Origin: JAAZBV01 sp964499695
Lineage (GTDB): Bacteria > Desulfobacterota > DSM-4660 > Desulfatiglandales > HGW-15
DNA: 19,363 nt
Assembly: GCA_964499695.1 (NCBI GenBank)
Contig: CAZCMD010000085.1
Span: forward strand, 1 to 19,363
Direction: 5' to 3'
Shown: in pieces, positions 15,120 to 19,363 of the stretch
Layout: each line of letters starts with the position of its first letter
Position numbering within the stretch: the stretch's first letter is position 1
Made by a program: the position numbers and the translations under genes
The notes under the pieces: generated by a model
Told to the model about the DNA's origin: nothing
The model's database searches: none
The model's input: only the letters and a program-made list of their open reading frames with translations

Positions 15120-15385
15120 ACCTGTTTTTTCGCTGCCTCTATAAGCTCAAGGAGTGATTGCACCTTTGTGGGCCTCTTCATTTCAAATGAGGTTTCCCAT
15201 TCTTCCTTTGTGAGTCTTTCTCTCAAATACTCTTCTACCGGAAATGTTTGAAACCAGCAGTCAAGGGTCTTGAAACAGGGCAGCCCTCTGTTTTCCATGC
15301 GACAGTATGAGAAGGTGACTGCATGCCCGAGCTTCGGACAGCGTATCTGATATGCATCAAACCGGATATTATTTTCGCCTGACAT
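15116..15385 (-). CDS. Small conserved Cys-rich protein of unknown function
   Basis: I choose the ATG at 15383-15385 (GAAGG upstream) over one five codons earlier, giving 89 residues. Residues 12-44 form a compact motif: IRCPKLGHAVTFSYC (C16, C28), GLPCFKTLDCW (C37, C43). Four cysteines and a histidine (H21) could hold zinc or an iron-sulfur cluster. The remainder is charged and helical (PVEEYLRERLTKEEWETSF, then LLELIEAAKK). I recall short proteins of this CPKLGH type from Desulfobacterota but know no function. It lies between HU, with which it shares a strand but is separated by a terminator, and pyrE, whose 3' end it overlaps. Confidence 0.7.
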   Translation of the reverse strand: MSGENNIRFDAYQIRCPKLGHAVTFSYCRMENRGLPCFKTLDCWFQTFPVEEYLRERLTKEEWETSFEMKRPTKVQSLLELIEAAKKQV

Positions 15386-15406
15386 AATTACCTTCAACAA
15401 ACCTGA

Positions 15407-15445
15407 AAATAAAAACCCCCGCAGGGAATTGGGCCTGAGAGGGTT
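15407..15445 (-). terminator. Rho-independent terminator downstream of HU
   Basis: Read on the minus strand, AACCC and GGGTT pair at the base and CAGG and CCTG at the top, with a three-position partly paired middle and an eight-base loop. The run TTTTTATTT follows. It closes the HU gene and separates it from the Cys-rich gene. Confidence 0.7.
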
Positions 15446-15471
15446 TCGGCGTGTAAATAGAAGAAATATTT

Positions 15472-15741
15472 TTAATTTACAGCGTCTTTAAGACTTTTAC
15501 CGGCAACAAACTTTGGTACTTTTTTGGCTTTGATTTTGATTGCTTCGCCGGTCTGTGGGTTTCTACCCGTCCTTGCTTTCCTCTTGTCTACCTTGAATGT
15601 ACCGAACCCCACCAGTGTGACTGTCTCTTTCTTTTTAAGAGCCTTTGATATTGAATCAAATACACAGTCAACTGCTGCAGTGGCCTCTTTCTTTGTTGCC
15701 ACTACCTTTGCTACCTCGTTAATCAGATCACCCTTGTTCAT
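15472..15741 (-). CDS. HU-family nucleoid DNA-binding protein
   Basis: The 89-residue protein is the full length of an HU subunit. It begins MNKGDLINEVAKV, has the dimer helices through ISKALKK, then the strand signature TLVGFGTFKVDKRKARTGRN and the DNA-binding arm GRNPQTGEAIKIKAKKVPKF with the conserved NP tip that kinks DNA. It ends GKSLKDAVN. HU dimers bend and compact DNA and assist replication and recombination. The start has a strong AAAGGAGG. A promoter is visible upstream and a terminator downstream, so it is probably a single-gene unit. It could also be named HupB-like; IHF is less likely given the arm sequence. Confidence 0.95.
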   Translation of the reverse strand: MNKGDLINEVAKVVATKKEATAAVDCVFDSISKALKKKETVTLVGFGTFKVDKRKARTGRNPQTGEAIKIKAKKVPKFVAGKSLKDAVN

Positions 15742-15791
15742 CTCTTCCTCCTTTCAAAAATGGTATGAAATAAAAAATCGAAAGTATGAGG

Positions 15792-15820
15792 ACAATAAAG
15801 CAATGAAATATAAATATCAA
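15792..15820 (-). promoter_or_regulatory. Likely promoter of the HU gene
   Basis: On the minus strand TTGATA (15815-15820; 5 of 6 matches to TTGACA), a 17-base spacer and TATTGT (15792-15797; 4 of 6 to TATAAT) lie about 50 bases before the HU start codon. Confidence 0.5.
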
Positions 15821-15880
15821 GCATAAAATACAGCGTTGATCATTTTTTCCGCGCTATTCTTCATTCTTGGCATCCTGACA

Positions 15881-15906
15881 TGTTATAATGCTGTCATAGA
15901 CAGCAT
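15881..15906 (+). promoter_or_regulatory. Extended -10 promoter overlapped by a perfect palindromic operator
   Basis: TG-T-TATAAT (15881-15889) is an extended -10 element without a clear -35. The palindrome ATGCTGTCATAGACAGCAT (15888-15906; 8-bp arms, 3-base centre) overlaps its end and covers the expected start of transcription. It points towards larE, about 140 bases away. On the other strand TATAAC could serve the HU side. The rest of the 306-base gap (15742-16047) shows only the HU promoter. Confidence 0.5.
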
Positions 15907-16047
15907 GTTGCAGTTCCATGAATAAAAATAACTGTTATAGAGTTGACCATGACTCCTGTTGACTGAGGTGCACCATGTGTGTTATTGGCCGTAAGTCTGG
16001 GACTTGTGCATTATGACATGTATATGTGAACCTGTTGATGGTTAAAA

Positions 16048-16860
16048 ATGGACAGATATCTTGCGACACAAAAAAAGAACACCCTTGTTAATAACCTGAA
16101 AGGCCTGCCATCCCTTATGGTCGCATTTTCAGGCGGGGTTGACAGCACCTTTCTCCTTGCGGTTGCAGCAGAGGCGCTTGGGAAAAGGGTGTTAGCCGTT
16201 ACAGCAACATCAGAGATTCACCCTGTAACAGACATTAAGAATGCAAAGGAATTCACGATAGCACAGGGGATTAGGCACATAATGTATGAATCTGATGAAA
16301 AAAACATCCCCGAATTCAGGGCAAATCTGCCAGATCGTTGTTACCACTGCAAAAAGGCCATCTGCATAAAACTGAAAGAGATCGCAAAAGAACATGGCAT
16401 CACACATATCGCGCACGCCATTAATGCTGATGACCTTTCTGATTACAGGCCGGGGATTAAGGCAGCAAGCGAGATGGGTCTTATTGCCCCCCTTGTCGAT
16501 GCAGGCCTGACCAAGGAAGAGATCCGCTTTCTATCAAAGGAGATGGGCCTTATAACATGGGACATGCCTTCAATGGCATGCCTTGCCTCACGCATACCAT
16601 ACGGGGAGCCGATCACCGATGAAAAGATATCCATGGTGCAAAGGGCGGAAAATATACTTGCAGAGGCAGGCATTAAACAGTACAGGGTCAGACATCACGG
16701 CACAGTGGCCAGGATAGAGGTAGGGACAGATGATTTTTCCATCTTTTCCAACCAGAAATTCAGGGAAAAGATTATAAAGGATTTTAAATCAATCGGGTTC
16801 CTGCACATTGCCCTTGATCTTGAAGGATACAGATCAGGGAGCATGAACAGAGGTCTGTAA
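16048..16860 (+). CDS. larE: LarE-type ATP-dependent sulfur transferase, three-cysteine form
   Basis: The 270-residue protein has the PP-loop of ATP pyrophosphatases, SGGVDST (28-34), then HAINADDLSDYRPG (123-136) and PSMACLASRIPYG (174-186), with RVRHHGTVARIEV and an RSGSMNRGL end, all LarE landmarks. LarE adds sulfur to the carboxylates of the nickel-pincer nucleotide cofactor precursor used by lactate racemase-type enzymes. Three cysteines are placed for a 4Fe-4S cluster: C98 and C101 (DRCYHCKK) and C178 (MACLAS). The sacrificial Lactobacillus enzyme has only the last one, so this protein should be of the catalytic cluster-bound kind, as described for Thermotoga and Methanococcus LarE. No larA, larB or larC is in the window, so its partner genes must lie elsewhere or it serves another thiolation. 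Confidence 0.88.
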   Translation: MDRYLATQKKNTLVNNLKGLPSLMVAFSGGVDSTFLLAVAAEALGKRVLAVTATSEIHPVTDIKNAKEFTIAQGIRHIMYESDEKNIPEFRANLPDRCYHCKKAICIKLKEIAKEHGITHIAHAINADDLSDYRPGIKAASEMGLIAPLVDAGLTKEEIRFLSKEMGLITWDMPSMACLASRIPYGEPITDEKISMVQRAENILAEAGIKQYRVRHHGTVARIEVGTDDFSIFSNQKFREKIIKDFKSIGFLHIALDLEGYRSGSMNRGL

Positions 16861-16932
16861 AAGACTTGGCAAGGGTATCAAACAATCACAGGATAAAGAT
16901 GAATTACACCTTTGGAACATGAACAGGTTATA

Positions 16933-17112
16933 CTATATCTTCTCTGCCTCCCCTTTGCTTACCCACTCCCTGAGGCTTTCCTTTTCAAAGCGCCACTTGT
17001 TCAAGACCTTTTTACCGGGTATCTTCCCATCCTTTACAAGTTTATAGATAGACCTTTTACCTATCTGGAGATAATCTGCTGCCTCTTCTATTGTCAGGAT
17101 CTCTTTTTCCAT
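16933..17112 (-). CDS. Excisionase-family helix-turn-helix protein (59 residues)
   Basis: The gene is short. It starts at an ATG at 17110-17112 with AAGGAG eight bases before and ends with TAG at 16933. The product reads MEKEILTIEEAADYLQIGKR, then SIYKLVKDGKIPGKKVLNKW and RFEKESLREWVSKGEAEKI, the whole of an HTH_17 (MerR-like excisionase) domain: TIEEAADYL helix, turn, SIYKLVKDGKIPG recognition part and the WRF wing. Standalone proteins of this kind are common, serving as phage or transposon directionality factors or as small regulators. No integrase is in the window, so mobility is not shown. A near-consensus sigma-54 site lies 51 bases or more upstream. Between larE and dinG it faces neither as an obvious operon partner. 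Confidence 0.85.
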   Translation of the reverse strand: MEKEILTIEEAADYLQIGKRSIYKLVKDGKIPGKKVLNKWRFEKESLREWVSKGEAEKI

Positions 17113-17441
17113 TATCCATTCTCCTTGTAATGCTTCATTCTATTAGATCATTAGTATATTTTTGCATTTTCTGTGCCATAGACCATGATATCATGCAATT
17201 GAGATGCCTTCTCCTGGATTGTCTTACCGGCATATTCATATCTTTGTTTAAAAACCTGCTTTTACAGGTGCAGGCAGCCTTATATCAGGGCATTTTTATA
17301 TAAAAGCCCTTTATTTGTTTACATCATACACCAGGCTGGATGGATGTTTTTCCGGTCTGTGCCTGTATATTTTTTGACTGTGCGTCAAAACATGTTTGAT
17401 CTCCATTGACCTTATCAATCCATAACACTATTATTCAGTCC
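17113..17441. other. 329-base gene-free region between the HTH gene and dinG
   Basis: It holds the leader and candidate sigma-54 promoter of the HTH gene on the left and A/T-rich sequence on the right, with a TTGAC near 17406 but no convincing promoter for dinG. A short open stretch on the minus strand near 17153-17262 has protein-like codons but no start. Confidence 0.4.
17163..17178 (-). promoter_or_regulatory. Candidate sigma-54 promoter for the HTH gene
   Basis: On the minus strand TGGCAC, five bases AGAAA and ATGCA fit TGGCAC-N5-TTGCW with one mismatch; the essential GG and GC are ten bases apart. The HTH gene's start codon is about 50 bases downstream, a normal leader length. Confidence 0.5.
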
Positions 17442-19340
17442 ATGAATTTTATACCTCTTACAATAGATAAAACACTTGGAAAAGATGGGCTCTTATCACG
17501 CTACCTCGGTGATTTTGAATACCGCCCGGCCCAGGTACAGATGGCACGCATCATAGATGAGGCCCTTGATCTAAAAAACCAGGTCATGATCGAGGCTGGA
17601 ACAGGTGTCGGAAAGACAATGGGGTACCTTGTGCCGATTATCCTTAGCGGTAAAAAGACAGTAATCTCAACAGGGACAAAGAACCTGCAGGAGCAGATAT
17701 TTTTCAAGGATCTCCCCCTGGTAACCGGCGCAATGGGTGTTAAGGTCAATAGCCTTTTGATGAAAGGAAGGGCAAACTACATATGCCTTAACAGATATCA
17801 TCAGCACTTTGATATGGTTTCATTCCTAAAACCTGAGATGATGGAACAGAGGCGGCTCATTGACGCATGGCTTAATAAGACAGTGACAGGGGACAGGGCA
17901 GAACTCTCATGGATGGAGGATGATGCGCCTCTCTGGGACATGCTCTCATCATCATCAGACAGGTGCAAGGGCTCTGATTGCCCCCACAGGGATGATTGCT
18001 TTATCATCAGTTTAAGAAGACTTGCTGCAAAGGCAGACATCATCATAGTAAACCACCATCTTTTTTTTGCAGACCTTATGTTAAAATCTGACGGTTTTGG
18101 TGAGATCATTCCCAGGTTTGAGGCGGTTGTTTTTGATGAGGCACACAGGGTGGAGGATATTGCGACCTCTTACTTTGGCGCATCCTTAAGCACCGGTCAG
18201 ATACTTGACCTTGCCTCAGATGTTCAAAAAGAGGCAGAGGCTGACAAGTTAGGCGCCCCTGAAAATATGATGATCAATATCGCCGCATTAAAGGCAGGCA
18301 TTGCGCAGATAAACTCCTTCTTTCTTGCTCTCCCTGAAAAGGGAAGGCTGAACATAGAAGAGATAGAGGCTGAACATAAAGTCGCCCTTGATTCAATTAA
18401 AAAGGGGTTGAAGTATATACAGGGGAATTTTGAAAACTCCCTCTCTGCAAGGGCGCATGACATTGAAGACAACCTCGACCTCATCTTCAGCAGGGGAAAG
18501 GCCAACTGGCTCGAATGGTATGAAAAGAGGAAAAGGGGTGTTGCATTTCATGCATCGCCACTTGATATCTCGGTAAACATGCGTGAACAGCTCTACAAGA
18601 ATGTAAAAACCATAATCTTTACCTCTGCGACACTCTCAACAGGCGGGACATTTGATTACATAAGGACAAGGCTTGGCATACCTGAAGAGGCAAGTGAGGC
18701 CATATATCCATCCCACTTCAACTTCATGGAGCAGGTGCTCTTCTACATACCCCAGGACCTTCCCCTTCCAAATAGCGATGACTTTGTAACCGCCATTACA
18801 GGGAGGATAGCCGAGATACTCAGGCTTTCATCCGGCCGTGCCCTTGTTCTTTTTACCAGTTACCATAATCTCAATTCGGTTTATAATTCGCTTAAGGGAA
18901 AGATCCCCTACAGGATACTCAGGCAGGGTGAGGCCCCGAAGAATACCCTGCTTGAGGATTTTAAAAGGGATACCGGTTCTGTGCTTATGGCTACAGGCTC
19001 TTTCTGGGAGGGGGTTGATGTGCCCGGTGAGTCGTTGAGTTGTCTTATCATAGATAAGCTCCCATTTGATTCGCCTGGTGACCCGATTACCGGCGCACGC
19101 ATAGATATGATAAGCAGGAGGGAGGGAAACCCCTTTATGGAGTATCAGGTGCCGTCAGCAATCATCTCACTCAAACAGGGGCTTGGAAGACTCATTAGAA
19201 AAACTACTGATCGCGGCATACTTGCGGTACTGGATAAGCGCATAGTAAAGAGCGGTTACGGCAGGTTTTTTATTAAAAGCCTGCCTGAAATGAGGATAGT
19301 CAATGACCTGAAGGGTCTTGAAGGCTTTTTTAATCCCTGA
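17442..19340 (+). CDS. dinG: DinG/XPD-family ATP-dependent DNA helicase with Fe-S cluster
   Basis: From the ATG at 17442 the protein has 632 residues. Walker A is GTGVGKT (53-59), followed by STGTKNLQEQ (motif Ia). The Fe-S domain has four cysteines, C115 (NYICLN), C175, C180 and C186 (RCKGSDCPHRDDC). The Walker B box is DEAH (232-235), motif III is TSATLS, SFWEGVDVPG is motif V, and QGLGRLIR (from 579) is motif VI. This order defines the superfamily 2 DinG/YoaA/XPD helicases, which unwind DNA 5' to 3' and resolve R-loops, D-loops and G-quadruplexes in repair. There is no exonuclease domain as in Firmicute DinG. An in-frame TTG at 17406 would add twelve residues and has no ribosome binding site; the ATG also has only a weak one. 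YoaA-type naming is equally possible. The remaining bases to 19363 hold nothing I recognise. Confidence 0.92.
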   Translation: MNFIPLTIDKTLGKDGLLSRYLGDFEYRPAQVQMARIIDEALDLKNQVMIEAGTGVGKTMGYLVPIILSGKKTVISTGTKNLQEQIFFKDLPLVTGAMGVKVNSLLMKGRANYICLNRYHQHFDMVSFLKPEMMEQRRLIDAWLNKTVTGDRAELSWMEDDAPLWDMLSSSSDRCKGSDCPHRDDCFIISLRRLAAKADIIIVNHHLFFADLMLKSDGFGEIIPRFEAVVFDEAHRVEDIATSYFGASLSTGQILDLASDVQKEAEADKLGAPENMMINIAALKAGIAQINSFFLALPEKGRLNIEEIEAEHKVALDSIKKGLKYIQGNFENSLSARAHDIEDNLDLIFSRGKANWLEWYEKRKRGVAFHASPLDISVNMREQLYKNVKTIIFTSATLSTGGTFDYIRTRLGIPEEASEAIYPSHFNFMEQVLFYIPQDLPLPNSDDFVTAITGRIAEILRLSSGRALVLFTSYHNLNSVYNSLKGKIPYRILRQGEAPKNTLLEDFKRDTGSVLMATGSFWEGVDVPGESLSCLIIDKLPFDSPGDPITGARIDMISRREGNPFMEYQVPSAIISLKQGLGRLIRKTTDRGILAVLDKRIVKSGYGRFFIKSLPEMRIVNDLKGLEGFFNP

Positions 19341-19363
19341 ATTTTGCACCGGGTTTCGTCGTA

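Noticed and set aside
17153..17262. Protein-like stretch on the minus strand (residues such as RYEYAGKTIQEKASQLHDI).
   Set aside because: It has about 36 codons with no start codon in frame near its beginning and no ribosome binding site. It could be a gene remnant, but chance cannot be excluded.
1..19363. CRISPR arrays, tRNA or rRNA genes, insertion sequences.
   Set aside because: I found no regularly spaced repeats, no cloverleaf with a GTTCRA-type T-loop, and no transposase or integrase motifs by eye. A dedicated scan could still find weak cases.

Overview
The window looks like chromosomal DNA of a Gram-negative, motile, probably anaerobic or microaerobic bacterium. I lean towards Desulfobacterota (the former Deltaproteobacteria). 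The reasons are the mix of families: acyl-CoA dehydrogenase, Fe-S old-yellow-enzyme flavoprotein, bacteriohemerythrin, cluster-type LarE, MotB-like proteins behind a sigma-54 promoter, and a small CPKLGH-type cysteine protein. This is inference from gene content. There is no rRNA or other taxonomic marker, and most of the window is ordinary housekeeping DNA with good ribosome binding sites and AGG-rich arginine codons.

Layout. Positions 1-424 (minus) hold the 5' part of a DUF4062-type gene that runs off the left edge. Its arginine codon use is unlike the rest, so it may mark the edge of an acquired defence or signalling island. Next come a secreted DUF8021-like protein (574-1419, minus), a hot-dog thioesterase (1626-2027) and a bacteriohemerythrin (2082-2489), then a strong terminator and a long acyl-CoA dehydrogenase (2639-4255). 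Two diverged copies of an interspersed repeat (4271-4468) separate it from a YgjP/DUF45-type metallopeptidase (4498-5223, minus). A 657-residue FMN/FAD/4Fe-4S ene-reductase-like protein (5382-7355) and a YhcC-type radical SAM protein (7444-8358, minus) converge on a terminator hairpin.

From 8359 to 10275 an exact sigma-54 promoter precedes two overlapping MotB-type stator genes with no motA in view. The second ends inside the 3' end of der (10266-11588, minus), which follows a single-domain response regulator (11658-12035, minus). A divergent AT-rich control region then leads to pyrG (12331-13911), a small zinc-ribbon protein (13925-14269) and pyrE (14364-15119), a compact pyrimidine cluster.

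The right part has a small Cys-rich protein (minus), HU (minus), a three-cysteine LarE (16048-16860), a 59-residue excisionase-type HTH gene (16933-17112, minus) with a near-consensus sigma-54 site, and a DinG/XPD-type Fe-S helicase (17442-19340).

I do not see a complete new multi-gene system. The best leads are the truncated DUF4062 gene, the DUF8021-like secreted protein, the sigma-54-driven MotB pair, the L7/L12-like plus zinc-ribbon protein between pyrG and pyrE, the ene-reductase with an altered active site, and several palindromic control regions.
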